Positions 46,802-56,086 of a stretch of DNA of 64,000 nucleotides are shown here, in pieces. The stretch is taken from positions 62,001 through 126,000 of the forward strand of contig NZ_VLIY01000006.1 of NCBI RefSeq assembly GCF_007489285.1, written 5' to 3'. The notes under the pieces are model-generated. The model was not told where the DNA came from. It ran no database searches and worked only from the letters and a program-made list of their open reading frames with translations. The translations under genes and the position numbers were made by a program. How positions within the stretch are numbered: the first letter of the stretch is position 1; every line of letters begins with the position of its first letter. The DNA comes from Skermania sp. ID1734. GTDB lineage: Bacteria; Actinomycetota; Actinomycetes; Mycobacteriales; Mycobacteriaceae.

Positions 46802-46875
46802 CGGGGTGTAGCGCAGCTTGGTAGCGCATCCGCTTTGGGAGCGGAGGGTCGCAGGTTCAAATCCTGTCACCCCGA
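46802..46875 (+). tRNA. tRNA-Pro (TGG)
   Basis: Plus-strand cloverleaf: acceptor CGGGGTG pairs with CACCCCG, the anticodon loop TTTGGGA gives TGG, the T-arm is GTTCAAATC, and the discriminator is A. It lies 117 bp before tig. Confidence 0.95.
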
Positions 46876-46992
46876 CAATTTTCGACCGGCCACCCGAGCA
46901 GGGAGTCGGGCCAGCATTGCGGATACGCTGTATGGCCGAGCGGGCGTAGCCCGGCGAGAGATTTCGAGATTTCAAGCAAAAGGAGCATGTCC

Positions 46993-48387
46993 GTGAAGAG
47001 CACCGTCGAGCAGCTGAGCCCGACGCGAGTCCGGATCAACGTTGAGGTGCCCTTCGAGGAACTCAAGCCCGATTTCGACCGCGCATACAAGGCGCTGGCC
47101 CAGCAGGTCCGTATTCCCGGGTTCCGTCCAGGCAAGGCGCCGGCGAAGCTGCTCGAGGCGAGGCTCGGCCGCGGGGCGATCCTCGAGCAGGTGGTCAACG
47201 ACGTGCTGCCGGGCCGCTACAGCGAAGCCGTGATGTCGAACAATCTCAAGGTGCTCGGCCAGCCGGACATCGAAATCACCAAGATCGAGGACGGCCAGGA
47301 ACTCGCCTTCACGGCCGAGGTCGATGTTCGTCCGGAGATCGAGCTGCCGGACTACAGCACGCTGAGCGTTTCGGTCGACCCCGTCTCGGTCGACGATGAC
47401 GACATTGCCGAACAACTGCTCTCGCTGCGCCAGCGGTTCGGCACCCTGACCGGTGTCGAGCGTGGAGTGCAGGACGGCGATTTCGTCTCCATCGATTTGT
47501 CGGCCACCGTCGACGGCGAGCCGGTCGAGGAGGCGACCGCGAGCGGCCTGTCGCACGCGGTCGGTTCCGGGCAACTCATCGAGGGGCTCGACGAGGCGCT
47601 GATCGGTATGGAAGCGGGGCAGTCGAAGGACTTCACCACCAAACTCCTTGCGGGCGACCACGCGGGTGAAGACGCCGTGGTGACCGTGACTGTGCAGACC
47701 GTCAAGGAACGCGAATTGCCGGCCGAGGATGACGAGTTCGCACAGCTCGCCAGCGAGTTCGACACGCTCGACGAACTCAAGGCCGATCTTCGCGAGCGCA
47801 TCGAGCGGGTCAAGCGGGTCGAGCAGGCCGGTCACATTCGCGACGAGGTGCTCGAGAAGCTGCTCGAGACGGTCGAAATTCCGGTCCCGGAGACCGTGGT
47901 GCAGTCCGAGGTCGACGCTCAGCTGCATGACGCGGTGCACGGCTTCGGCCACGACGAGGCACAACTCAACGCGCTGCTCGAGGCCCAGGGCAGCAGCCGC
48001 GAGGAGTTCGACGCCGAGACCAAGGAGCAGGCCGAGCGGTCGGTGAAGGTCCAGTTGCTGCTCGACGCGATCGCCGAGGCCGAGCAGACGCAGGTGGGGC
48101 AGGAGGAGCTGACCGAGCGCATCGTGTTCCAGGCACAGCGTTACGGCATGTCCCCGGAGCAGTTCATCCAGCAGATCCAGCAAGCCAACCAGCTGGGCGC
48201 CGTGTTCGCCGACGTACGACGCGGCAAGGCGCTTGCCAGCGTGGTCGAGCGGGTCCAGGTCACCGACAGCGACGGCACGGTGATCGACACCAAGGAGCTG
48301 TTCGGCAGCCCGGCGACCGGCGAGGCGAGCGAAGCCGACGCCGATGACGACGCCGCAGCCGCCGAGGGCGAAACCGCTGTCGAGTAG
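46993..48387 (+). CDS. tig: Trigger factor
   Basis: This 464-residue ribosome-bound chaperone and peptidyl-prolyl isomerase meets nascent chains at the exit tunnel. The N-terminal domain carries the ribosome-binding signature GFRPGKAP. The FKBP-type PPIase domain is at about 150-245 ([45 protein letters not shown]), and a long helical C-terminal domain ends in an acidic tail. The GTG at 46993 ([16 protein letters not shown]) matches the family start, and AAAAGGAG lies 7 nt before it; the ATG at 46987 is too close to that site. It begins the tig-clpP1-clpP2 proteostasis block. Confidence 0.95.
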   Translation: MKSTVEQLSPTRVRINVEVPFEELKPDFDRAYKALAQQVRIPGFRPGKAPAKLLEARLGRGAILEQVVNDVLPGRYSEAVMSNNLKVLGQPDIEITKIEDGQELAFTAEVDVRPEIELPDYSTLSVSVDPVSVDDDDIAEQLLSLRQRFGTLTGVERGVQDGDFVSIDLSATVDGEPVEEATASGLSHAVGSGQLIEGLDEALIGMEAGQSKDFTTKLLAGDHAGEDAVVTVTVQTVKERELPAEDDEFAQLASEFDTLDELKADLRERIERVKRVEQAGHIRDEVLEKLLETVEIPVPETVVQSEVDAQLHDAVHGFGHDEAQLNALLEAQGSSREEFDAETKEQAERSVKVQLLLDAIAEAEQTQVGQEELTERIVFQAQRYGMSPEQFIQQIQQANQLGAVFADVRRGKALASVVERVQVTDSDGTVIDTKELFGSPATGEASEADADDDAAAAEGETAVE

Positions 48388-48431
48388 TCGGCGGTAACTC
48401 CGCGCACCGCGCGCGATTTCCGCTTTGAGCG

Positions 48432-48469
48432 AAGTAGGGCGGCACCGGGACTCCGGTGTCGCCCTACTT
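48432..48469 (+). terminator. Terminator hairpin after tig
   Basis: AAGTAGGGCG and CACCGG arms pair in order with CCGGTG and CGCCCTACTT (48432-48469), giving a 16-bp stem with one internal mismatch. It separates tig from clpP1. Confidence 0.85.
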
Positions 48470-48533
48470 GGTTAGTGTTCACAGTAAGAGCGAGCAAGAA
48501 AGCACCGAAGCAGCGATGAGAAGGCAGGTAGGC

Positions 48534-49157
48534 GTGAGGACCAACAGTCGAGCGGGCGAGCCGATGATGACGTCGCCGGGATCGGGCATGAACCTGAGCG
48601 ACTCGGTGTACGAGCGGCTGCTGCGCGAACGGATCATCTTCCTGGGCACCCAGGTCGACGACGACATTGCGAATAAGTTGTGCGCCCAGATGCTGCTGCT
48701 GTCAGCGGAGGACCCCACCCGCGACATCGCGCTGTACATCAACTCTCCGGGTGGTTCGGTCAGCGCCGGGATGGCGATCTACGACACGATGCAGTTCGTC
48801 GAATGTGACATCGCCACCTACGGCATGGGCATGGCGGCCTCGATGGGGCAGTTCTTGCTGACCGCCGGCACCAAAGGCAAGCGCTACGCGCTGCCGCACG
48901 CGCGGATCATGATGCACCAGCCGTCGGGCGGTTTCGGCGGTACCGCCGCTGACATCGCAATCACCGCCCAGCTGCTCGCCCGCACCAAGCGGGAACTCAA
49001 CGAGTTGCAGGCGCTGCACACCGGTCGCAGCGTCGAGCAGGTGACGGCCGATGCGGATCGGGACCGGTGGTTCTCGGCCGATGAAGCGCTCGAGTACGGC
49101 TTCGTCGACCACGTCGTCTCTCGTGCCCGCCAGGCCGGCGGAACCGGCTCGAACTAG
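48534..49157 (+). CDS. clpP1: ATP-dependent Clp protease proteolytic subunit 1
   Basis: This protease subunit of about 207 residues forms the mixed ClpP1P2 tetradecamer essential in mycobacteria. The catalytic Ser is in [11 protein letters not shown], the His in [10 protein letters not shown], and the Asp follows in the C-terminal half. It begins [10 protein letters not shown], corresponding to MRSNSQG of the M. tuberculosis protein, and AGGTAGGC precedes the GTG at 48534. ATGs at 48516 and 48567 are alternatives. Translation runs toward clpP2, 42 bp downstream. The partner ATPase ClpX is encoded nearby. Confidence 0.95.
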   Translation: MRTNSRAGEPMMTSPGSGMNLSDSVYERLLRERIIFLGTQVDDDIANKLCAQMLLLSAEDPTRDIALYINSPGGSVSAGMAIYDTMQFVECDIATYGMGMAASMGQFLLTAGTKGKRYALPHARIMMHQPSGGFGGTAADIAITAQLLARTKRELNELQALHTGRSVEQVTADADRDRWFSADEALEYGFVDHVVSRARQAGGTGSN

Positions 49158-49199
49158 TCCCCGCCCCTCGGCACCCACCCACCGACTTCTGGAGCTGAT

Positions 49200-49844
49200 A
49201 TGGCCAACCTCTTCGACCCACGCCACCTGCCCAATTCGCGCTACATCCTGCCGCAATTCACCGAACAGACCACCTACGGCGTCAAGACTTCCGACCCCTA
49301 CAACAAGTTGTTCGAGGAGCGCATCATTTTCCTCGGCTCGCAGGTCGACGACGTCTCGGCCAACGACCTGATGGCGCAGCTGCTCGTGCTCGAGTCCCAA
49401 GACCCGGACCGCGACATCACGATGTACATCAACTCGCCCGGTGGTTCGTTCACGGCGCTGATGGCCATCTACGACACCATGCAGTACGTGCGGGCCGACG
49501 TGGCGACGGTGTGCCTCGGCCAAGCCGCGTCCGCGGCCGCCGTGCTGCTGGCCGCCGGCACTCCCGGCAAGCGCGCCTGCCTGCCCAATGCCCGCGTGCT
49601 CATCCACCAGCCCGCGGTCGAGGGCGGTATTCAGGGTCAGGTGTCCGACCTGGAAATTCAGGCGGCCGAGATCGAGCGCATGCGGCACCTGATGGAGACG
49701 ACGCTGGCCCGCCACACCGGCAAGGATGCCGAGACCATCCGCAAAGACACCGACCGCGACAAGATTCTGACCGCCGAAGAGGCTGTCGAATACGGGATCA
49801 TCGACCAGGTGTTCGGCTACCGGAAGCTGAGCGCGCAGAAGTAG
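49200..49844 (+). CDS. clpP2: ATP-dependent Clp protease proteolytic subunit 2
   Basis: This 214-residue second ClpP subunit has Ser in [21 protein letters not shown], His in [12 protein letters not shown] and the IGF-loop contact residues for ClpX. The propeptide-like N-terminus ([23 protein letters not shown]) is typical of ClpP2. In mycobacteria, ClpP1 and ClpP2 form separate heptamers that stack, and ATPases dock on the ClpP2 face. The ATG at 49200 follows TGGAGC. It is co-transcribed with clpP1. Confidence 0.96.
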   Translation: MANLFDPRHLPNSRYILPQFTEQTTYGVKTSDPYNKLFEERIIFLGSQVDDVSANDLMAQLLVLESQDPDRDITMYINSPGGSFTALMAIYDTMQYVRADVATVCLGQAASAAAVLLAAGTPGKRACLPNARVLIHQPAVEGGIQGQVSDLEIQAAEIERMRHLMETTLARHTGKDAETIRKDTDRDKILTAEEAVEYGIIDQVFGYRKLSAQK

Positions 49845-50116
49845 CTCGTGCGCGATACTGCGACACGCCGTTGCGCGGCTTAACGCCGAAACCGGCAGGC
49901 GCACGTGAGGCTAGAGCCCAACCGCCGACGGAAAAGTTGAACGCGCAACGGCTGGGGAGCGAAGTGGACAATCTCTGTTGTTCCCGACGCGAATCGCCGG
50001 TAAGCAGTCGACCTCGATCCCGATATGCGGGTACGGTCACATCATGAGCAACAGCTTCTAAACCGCACAGCGGAAGTTGTTGGTCGCGGGCAGACAAGGA
50101 AGTAGGGACCCACAAG
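49845..50116. other. clpP2-clpX intergenic region with leader mini-ORF
   Basis: This 272-bp gap holds an 11-bp perfect inverted repeat (49867-49877 and 49942-49952). It also contains a TACGGT -10-like box (50032-50037) 6 nt before a five-codon ORF, ATG-AGC-AAC-AGC-TTC-TAA (50044-50061). The latter could be a leaderless leader peptide on the clpX mRNA. No larger gene is present. Confidence 0.4.
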
Positions 50117-51397
50117 ATGGCGCGCATCGGTGACGGCGGCGACCTGTTGAAGTGCTCCTTCTGCGGAAAGAGCCAGAAGCAGGTCAAGAAGCTCATTGCG
50201 GGTCCCGGCGTCTACATCTGCGACGAGTGCATCGATCTGTGCAACGAAATCATCGAGGAGGAGCTCGCCGAGTCCAGCGAGGTGAAGCTCGACGAGCTGC
50301 CCAAACCTGCGGAGATCCGGGACTTCCTCGAGAACTACGTCATCGGCCAGGACACGGCCAAGCGCACCCTCGCGGTGGCCGTCTACAACCATTACAAGCG
50401 GATCCAGGCCGGCGACAAGGGCCGCGACAGCCGCGGAGAAACCGTCGAGTTGGCCAAGTCGAACATCCTCATGCTCGGCCCGACCGGTTGTGGCAAGACC
50501 TACCTGGCCCAGACGCTGGCGAAGATGCTCAATGTCCCGTTCGCCATCGCCGACGCCACCGCGCTGACCGAAGCCGGCTACGTCGGTGAGGATGTGGAAA
50601 ACATCCTTCTCAAGCTCATCCAGGCCGCAGATTACGACGTCAAGCGCGCCGAGACCGGCATCATCTACATCGACGAGGTCGACAAGATTGCCCGCAAGAG
50701 CGAGAATCCCTCGATTACGCGCGACGTCTCCGGTGAGGGTGTCCAGCAGGCGCTGCTGAAGATCCTGGAAGGCACCCAGGCGAGCGTGCCGCCGCAGGGC
50801 GGCCGCAAGCACCCGCACCAGGAATTCATCCAGATCGACACGACCAACGTGCTCTTCATCGTGGCCGGTGCGTTTGCGGGTCTGGAGAAGATCGTCTCCG
50901 ACCGCATCGGTAAGCGGGGGATCGGGTTCGGCGCCGAGGTGCACTCGAAGGCGGACATCGACACGACCGATCACTTCGCCGAGGTCATGCCGGAGGACCT
51001 CATCAAGTTCGGGTTGATTCCAGAGTTCATCGGCCGCCTTCCGGTGGTGGCCTCGGTGACCAACTTGGACAAGGCTTCACTGGTCAAGATCCTCTCCGAG
51101 CCGAAGAACGCACTGGTCAAGCAGTACGCGCGGCTGTTCGAGATGGATGGCGTCGAGTTGGAGTTCACGCCGGACGCGCTCGAGGCCGTGGCCGACCAGG
51201 CGATCCTGCGCGGCACCGGTGCCCGTGGCTTGCGCGCCATCATGGAGGAAGTGCTGCAGCCGGTGATGTATGACATCCCGAGCCGCGACGACGTCGCGAA
51301 GGTTGTCGTGACCGAGGAAACCGTGGTCGACAACGTGTTGCCGACCATCGTCCCGCGCAAACGTGAGCGGCAGGAGCGCCGCGACAAGTCGGCGTAG
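50117..51397 (+). CDS. clpX: Clp protease ATPase subunit ClpX
   Basis: This 426-residue AAA+ unfoldase feeds substrates to ClpP1P2. The N-terminal zinc-binding domain has CSFCGKSQ and ICDECIDLC (four Cys). Walker A is [12 protein letters not shown], Walker B is [10 protein letters not shown], the [28 protein letters not shown] region follows, and the IGF loop (IGFGAEV) docks on ClpP. Sensor 2 is in [13 protein letters not shown]. The ATG at 50117 follows GGAAGTAGGG. It is separated from clpP2 by 272 bp and probably has its own promoter. Confidence 0.96.
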   Translation: MARIGDGGDLLKCSFCGKSQKQVKKLIAGPGVYICDECIDLCNEIIEEELAESSEVKLDELPKPAEIRDFLENYVIGQDTAKRTLAVAVYNHYKRIQAGDKGRDSRGETVELAKSNILMLGPTGCGKTYLAQTLAKMLNVPFAIADATALTEAGYVGEDVENILLKLIQAADYDVKRAETGIIYIDEVDKIARKSENPSITRDVSGEGVQQALLKILEGTQASVPPQGGRKHPHQEFIQIDTTNVLFIVAGAFAGLEKIVSDRIGKRGIGFGAEVHSKADIDTTDHFAEVMPEDLIKFGLIPEFIGRLPVVASVTNLDKASLVKILSEPKNALVKQYARLFEMDGVELEFTPDALEAVADQAILRGTGARGLRAIMEEVLQPVMYDIPSRDDVAKVVVTEETVVDNVLPTIVPRKRERQERRDKSA

Positions 51398-51406
51398 TGG
51401 GGCGCG

Positions 51407-52018
51407 GTGGTCACCGCAGTAGTTCGTCCCGTTCGCAAGCCGGACATCGCAGAGGTGTCGCGAGCGCTTGGCCGCGCTTTCGATGACGACCCCGTCATGC
51501 AGTGGATGTGGCCCGACGATTCCGCACGCGCCGCCGGGTTACCCAAGCTGTTTGCCGCGCTCATTCGCTTTCACTACCTATCTCGGGGCGGCGTAGAACT
51601 GGCCGGCGCGGCAGATGGAACCGTCGGCGGTGCCGCGCTGTGGGCGCCACCCGGTCAATGGCAGCAGAGCCGATTCTCGGAGTTTCTGATGCTGCCCTCG
51701 CTTATTCGGGCGTTCGGCAAGCGCCTGGAAGTTGGCGGCAACGTCGCCGAAACGATGAAGCGCAACCATCCTGAAGAGCCGCACTGGTACCTGGCCGTCA
51801 TCGGCACCGACCCCGACGTCCGGGGGACGGGACTGGGATACGCGCTGATGCGATCTCGCCTCGACCGCGTCGACGCCGAACATGCACCGGCCTACCTGGA
51901 GTCCAGCAAGCCGGACAACGTGCCCTACTACGAGCGGTTCGGGTTCGAGGTCACCCACGAACTGCCGTTGCCGAACGGCGGGCCGCCGGTGTGGGCGATG
52001 TGGCGGCGCCCGGCCTGA
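51407..52018 (+). CDS. GNAT-family N-acetyltransferase
   Basis: This 203-residue single-domain acetyltransferase has the acetyl-CoA loop in DPDVRGTGLGYALMRSRL (R-x-x-G-x-G) and the C-terminal ESSKPDNVPYYERFGFEVTHE. The N-terminal RPVRKPDIAEVSRALGRAFDDDPVMQWMWPDD is shared by a large actinobacterial subfamily. The substrate is unknown. It starts with GTG at 51407, 9 bp after clpX, so it may be the end of that transcript. An inverted repeat at 52026-52109 lies after its stop. Confidence 0.83.
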   Translation: MVTAVVRPVRKPDIAEVSRALGRAFDDDPVMQWMWPDDSARAAGLPKLFAALIRFHYLSRGGVELAGAADGTVGGAALWAPPGQWQQSRFSEFLMLPSLIRAFGKRLEVGGNVAETMKRNHPEEPHWYLAVIGTDPDVRGTGLGYALMRSRLDRVDAEHAPAYLESSKPDNVPYYERFGFEVTHELPLPNGGPPVWAMWRRPA

Positions 52019-52025
52019 CGGTATC

Positions 52026-52109
52026 CGAGCGCAACTGCGCAAACACGACTCGGTTCGAGCGACGGGAAAGCGTCTCTCGGGCTAACTTTCGTTGGCGCAG
52101 TTGCGCTCG
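52026..52109. repeat. 15-bp inverted repeat between convergent genes
   Basis: CGAGCGCAACTGCGC (52026-52040) and its exact reverse complement (52095-52109) enclose 54 nt; the right arm is inside the last codons of glpD. It may act as a two-way terminator. Confidence 0.7.
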
Positions 52110-53629
52110 ACCGCTTCGCGCGCCGCCGGCAACGCACGCTCACGATCGGCAGCGACCAGGCCGATTCGCGACCGCCGGTCGAGGAGGTCGTCGGCGTCGA
52201 GCGCGCCTTCGTGGCTCATGGCGAAAGAGAACTCCGCGCGCGACACATCGATCCCATCGGCGACGGGCCGCAGCAGCGACGTGTCCGACACCGCCAGCAC
52301 GCTCGACGCATCGGTGCCGTAGCGATGTATCAGCCGGGTCGGCGCGGGTACGGCGTCGAGCTCGGCGGCCGAGCCGGCGCCGGCGAGCGGGAGGTCGCGG
52401 CTGCGGCAGGGCTGTGCGATCAGTGAGCCGTGCGCGACGGCTGCGTCGACGGCTTCCTCGGCCATCTGCCGGTAGGTGGTGAGCTTACCGCCGACGACGG
52501 TGATCAGCCCATTGTCAGAAATGCGGATGGCGTGCTGGCGCGACAGATCGGCGGTGGCTGCCGAACCGGTGTCGAGCAGTGGTCGAAGTCCGGCAAATGT
52601 GCCACGAATGTCGCTGTGCCGCAGTGGCTCTCGCAGAACGGTGTTGATCGTGTCGAGCAAGAAGTCGATTTCGCCGGGCGTGGCCTGCGGGACGTCGGGG
52701 ACGTCGCGGTCGGCTTCCTCGTCGGTGAGGCCGAGGTAGACCCGGCCGTGCGCGGCGGGGAATGCGAAGACGAATCGGCTGGTCGTTCCCGGCACCGGCA
52801 CGGTTAGTGATGCGTTGAGCCCACCGAACGCCTCCGCCGAGAACACCAGATGCGTGCCGCGGCTGGGACGCAGGGCGATCGACGAATCGACTTCGGCCGC
52901 CCACACGCCGGTGGCGTTGATGACGGTTCGGGCCCGCACCGACAATTGTTCGCCAGTCAGCTCGTCGGTGAGTGTCGCCGAGCTTCCGGTGACGTCCGAG
53001 GCGGCCACTCGAGTCAGTATCTTCGCGCCATAACCAGCCGCGGTGCGGGCGATTGTCACCACCAGGCGGGCGTCGTCGACGAGTTGTCCGTCCCAGGCGA
53101 CCAGTCCGCCGCGCAAGTCTTGGCGGCGCACCGTTGGCGCCAGGCGTGTGACCTCGGCTGCCGAAACGCGCCGCGATCGGGGGAGCAGCGCGGCGGACGT
53201 GCCGGCGCTGCGCCGCAGGACGTCGCCGGCGAGGAAACCGGCGCGGATCAGGTTGCGTTGATACATGCCGGTGTCGGCCAGCACCGGAACCACCTGCGGC
53301 ACGGGCCGAACCAGGTGCGGCGCGGTGCGGGCGAGCAGAATTCCGCGCTCGACGGCACTCTCGTGCGCGATGCCGACGTTGCCGCTGGACAGGTAGCGCA
53401 GACCGCCGTGCACCAGCTTGGAACTCCAGCGACTGGTTCCCCAGGCGAGATCGCGGCGTTCGACCAGGACGGTCCGCAGCCCGCGGGAGGCGGCGTCGAG
53501 TGCAATGCCGGCGCCGGTGACGCCGCCGCCGACGACCAGCAGGTCGATGCTCTCACCGTCGCCGAGTGCGGTCAGCTCACGCGACCGTCGGCGGGCGTTG
53601 AGGGCGGTGTCGCCAGGTGGGTTTCTCAT
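52082..53629 (-). CDS. glpD1: Glycerol-3-phosphate dehydrogenase, GlpD1-like
   Basis: This 515-residue FAD enzyme oxidises glycerol-3-phosphate to DHAP, passing electrons to the quinone pool at the membrane. The FAD-binding motif LLVVGGGVTGAGIALDAASRG, RTVLVERRDLAWGTSRWSSKLVHGGLRYL and the C-terminal GGKLTTYRQMAEEAVD are all typical. Length equals GlpD1 (Rv2249c, 516) rather than GlpD2 (585). The ATG at 53629 follows a MIRU-like repeat; the open frame to 53797 is that repeat read through. The block glpD1, tetR, FAD oxidase, dagK matches Rv2249c-Rv2252. Confidence 0.92.
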   Translation of the reverse strand: MRNPPGDTALNARRRSRELTALGDGESIDLLVVGGGVTGAGIALDAASRGLRTVLVERRDLAWGTSRWSSKLVHGGLRYLSSGNVGIAHESAVERGILLARTAPHLVRPVPQVVPVLADTGMYQRNLIRAGFLAGDVLRRSAGTSAALLPRSRRVSAAEVTRLAPTVRRQDLRGGLVAWDGQLVDDARLVVTIARTAAGYGAKILTRVAASDVTGSSATLTDELTGEQLSVRARTVINATGVWAAEVDSSIALRPSRGTHLVFSAEAFGGLNASLTVPVPGTTSRFVFAFPAAHGRVYLGLTDEEADRDVPDVPQATPGEIDFLLDTINTVLREPLRHSDIRGTFAGLRPLLDTGSAATADLSRQHAIRISDNGLITVVGGKLTTYRQMAEEAVDAAVAHGSLIAQPCRSRDLPLAGAGSAAELDAVPAPTRLIHRYGTDASSVLAVSDTSLLRPVADGIDVSRAEFSFAMSHEGALDADDLLDRRSRIGLVAADRERALPAAREAVERNCANES

Positions 53630-53814
53630 GAGTGGAGGACCTTCGTGAGCATCGCAGTGAGTACCGGAGCGGAGCGAGGAACGGAGCGAGGAGCGGAGGG
53701 AAGGTCCGCAACGGGAGAAATTCTCATGAGTGGAGGACCTTCGTGAGCATCGCAGTAAGTACCGGAGCGGAGCGAGGAACGGAGGGAAGGTCCGCAACGG
53801 GGGAAATTCTCATG
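53624..53814. repeat. Two MIRU-like repeats encoding mini-ORFs
   Basis: Two tandem copies, 98 bp (53624-53721) and 86 bp (53722-53807), differ by a 12-bp deletion. Read on the minus strand, each copy contains one complete mini-ORF (53724-53813, 29 codons; 53626-53727, 33 codons). Each starts with an ATG overlapping the preceding stop and ends in TGA overlapping the next ATG. The chain therefore runs tetR stop, mini-ORF, mini-ORF, glpD1 start, all by ATGA overlaps. This is the signature of mycobacterial interspersed repetitive units. Confidence 0.88.
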
Positions 53815-54388
53815 AGTGGACGTCTTTCGTGGGGCGCGCAGGAGCGAGGTAGCCATCGATGGCGTGCGCGAGTTCGGCGGCCAAATCCGGCGGGGGCAAG
53901 GTGTCGGCGACCATCCGCGCGGACTGCACGGTCGACTGGGAAATCAGTAGCACCATGGTGGCCAGCTGGCGCGGGTCGCCGGGACGAACCGAGCCGCCTT
54001 CCTGTGCGGCGGCGATCCCGGCGCTGAGGAGGTCGATAAGCGCGAGCTGGCTGCGGCCGAGCCGTTCCACCACATAGGTCAGGAGCAGATCGGCGTCGGT
54101 GCGGAAGATCTTGTCGAACATCGGATGCGTCCGCAGCGACGACGCGGCTTCGACCACGGCCGCGACGATGTCGGCGCGCGTGATCTCCGAGCCGACCTGC
54201 GGGATGGTGACGAGTCGGCGCATTTCCCGGGTGAGCAGGTCTCCGATCAGTGCGTTCGTATCCGGCCAGCGTCGATATACCGTCGGTCGGCTGACGCCGG
54301 CGCGTCGGGCGACCTCGACCAGCGTGGTGCGTCGGACGCCGAAGTCTTCGATACAGGAGCGCGCCGCATCCAAGATCGCGTCATCCAT
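53810..54388 (-). CDS. TetR-family regulator, Rv2250c-like
   Basis: This 192-residue regulator has the HTH AILDAARSCIEDFGVRRTTLVEVARRAGVSRPTVYRRWPDTNALIGDLL near the start and a helical ligand domain. The ATG at 54388 has GGAG 6 nt upstream; an in-frame TTG at 54400 is open but has no ribosome site. The stop overlaps the first mini-ORF of the repeat. It is divergent from the FAD oxidase gene, and TGTAAC motifs (54433-54444) lie in the gap. By position it probably controls the glycerolipid block. Confidence 0.87.
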   Translation of the reverse strand: MDDAILDAARSCIEDFGVRRTTLVEVARRAGVSRPTVYRRWPDTNALIGDLLTREMRRLVTIPQVGSEITRADIVAAVVEAASSLRTHPMFDKIFRTDADLLLTYVVERLGRSQLALIDLLSAGIAAAQEGGSVRPGDPRQLATMVLLISQSTVQSARMVADTLPPPDLAAELAHAIDGYLAPARPTKDVHS

Positions 54389-54445
54389 CGGTATCTCCAA
54401 TTGAAGCTATTTTACAAATGGACATCGTATGTAACACTGTAACGT

Positions 54446-56086
54446 ATGAACCGCTCGGATGCATCAATCAGCGAAGAAGTCCGCCCGGACGAGCACACAC
54501 CCGCAATGGACTGGGACGGCTGGGGGGTGGCGCCACAACGCAAGGAACTTTCGCCGTCGATCCGTGGCCTGCTTGCGCAGGTGTTCAAAGTCTCGGGAGA
54601 ATCGGCGCCGCGGTCGGATGTCACGTCAATCAGGTTGCGTACCAGCGCAGTAACGACCGAGGGCCGTGCCGCGCTGGCTGGCATCGTGGGGGGCGACAAC
54701 GTCAGCACCGAATCTGCGGACCGGCTCGTCCACGCGGGCGGTAAGAGCACGTTCGACCTGCTGCGTCGACGGTCGAACGACGTCCAAGACGCTCCCGATG
54801 CGGTGGTTCGACCCGGTGACCATGACGAGGTTCTGGCGGTCCTGCGCTGGTGCACGGACAGCGGCATCGCGGTCGTGCCGTTCGGTGGCGGAACGAGTGT
54901 GGTCGGCGGCCTCGATCCGGTACGCAACGGCTTTCCGGCGGTGATCGCGCTCGATCTGCGTCGGCTCAATGCCCTCACGGCGGTCGATCCGGTCAGTCGC
55001 ACAGCGACCCTGGGCGCTGGCCTCACCGGGCCCGAAGCCGAGAAACTACTGGCAACGCACGGCTTTTCGCTCGGACATTTCCCACAGAGCTTTCAGTTCG
55101 CCAGTATCGGCGGCTTCGCCGCGACCCGGTCGTCCGGACAAGCCTCGGCAGGGTACGGCCGTTTCGACGACATGGTGACGCACCTCAAGGTCGCCACCCC
55201 GCGCGGCACGCTCGATGTGGGCCGCGGACCGGCATCGGCCGCCGGCCCGGATCTGCGCGAACTGTTCGTCGGCTCCGAGGGAGCGTTCGGCGTGATCACC
55301 GAGGTGACGCTGAGGGTGCATCCGGTGCCGGAGACGACGGCGTATCAGGCGTGGTCGTTTCCCGACTTCGAAGCCGGCGCTACCGCTTTGCGTGCGGTGG
55401 TGCAGGCCGGTGCCGCACCTACGGTGCTGCGACTCTCGGACGAGGTAGAGACCGGCGTCAACCTGGCCCGCGCCGACAGCATCGGCGAGCAGGCCGCGAC
55501 GCCGGGTTGCCTGGCTGTGACGACGTTCGAGGGCTCCGCGGCACATGTGGCTGCGCGGCAGGCCGAGGCCAGCGCGATTCTCGCCGCCGAGGGCGGTACC
55601 GCGCTGGGCGAGGAGGCCGCCCGACAATGGGAGGAGGGCAGGTTCAATGCGCCTTACCTGCGCGACACCCTGCTCGACACGGGTGTGCTCTGCGAAACCA
55701 TGGAGACGGCGACGCAGTGGTCGAACCTGTCTGCGCTGCGCTCAGCGGTGACCGGCGCCCTCGTGGAATCGCTTGCCGGGCAAGGTACTCCGCCGCTGGT
55801 GATGTGCCACATCTCGCACACATACCCGACCGGTGCCTCGCTCTACTTCACCGTCATCTGCGCGCAGGCCGACGACCCGATCGCGCAATGGTCGAAAGCC
55901 AAAGGTGCTGCAGGCGACGCGATCACCAATGCCGGCGGAACCATTACCCACCATCACGCGGTCGGCCGCGACCACCGGCCGTGGATGCAGGCGGAGGTTG
56001 GCGATCTCGGCGTCGAGGTGCTGCGCGCGGTGAAATCGGCCTTGGACCCGGCCGGAATCCTCAATCCTGGCAAGCTGATTCCGTGA
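54446..56086 (+). CDS. FAD-linked oxidase, alkylglycerone-phosphate-synthase-like (Rv2251)
   Basis: This 546-residue flavoprotein has a PCMH-type FAD domain (VVPFGGGTSVVGG, then FASIGGFAATRSSGQASAGYGRFDDMV) and a C-terminal oxidase domain (NAGGTITHHHAVGRDHRPWM, DPAGILNPGKLIP). Related enzymes make ether lipids from DHAP esters or oxidise hydroxy acids; Rv2251 has no proven substrate. The ATG at 54446 precedes DASISEEVRPDEHTPAMDWDGWG; a start near 54506 would also be possible. Its stop overlaps dagK by 4 bp. It lies beside glpD1, so DHAP may be a common intermediate. Confidence 0.85.
   Translation: MNRSDASISEEVRPDEHTPAMDWDGWGVAPQRKELSPSIRGLLAQVFKVSGESAPRSDVTSIRLRTSAVTTEGRAALAGIVGGDNVSTESADRLVHAGGKSTFDLLRRRSNDVQDAPDAVVRPGDHDEVLAVLRWCTDSGIAVVPFGGGTSVVGGLDPVRNGFPAVIALDLRRLNALTAVDPVSRTATLGAGLTGPEAEKLLATHGFSLGHFPQSFQFASIGGFAATRSSGQASAGYGRFDDMVTHLKVATPRGTLDVGRGPASAAGPDLRELFVGSEGAFGVITEVTLRVHPVPETTAYQAWSFPDFEAGATALRAVVQAGAAPTVLRLSDEVETGVNLARADSIGEQAATPGCLAVTTFEGSAAHVAARQAEASAILAAEGGTALGEEAARQWEEGRFNAPYLRDTLLDTGVLCETMETATQWSNLSALRSAVTGALVESLAGQGTPPLVMCHISHTYPTGASLYFTVICAQADDPIAQWSKAKGAAGDAITNAGGTITHHHAVGRDHRPWMQAEVGDLGVEVLRAVKSALDPAGILNPGKLIP

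Noticed and set aside
48421-48431. CGCTTTGAGCG as a ClgR site for clpP1
   Set aside because: It lies just upstream of the tig terminator hairpin, too far from the clpP1 start, and its flanks do not match the known ClgR consensus.
54850-56082. A frame open for 411 codons upstream of dagK
   Set aside because: It overlaps the FAD oxidase gene in another phase, has no family motifs and is Arg-rich, as expected for the shifted frame of a GC-rich gene. Only the part from 56083 is real.
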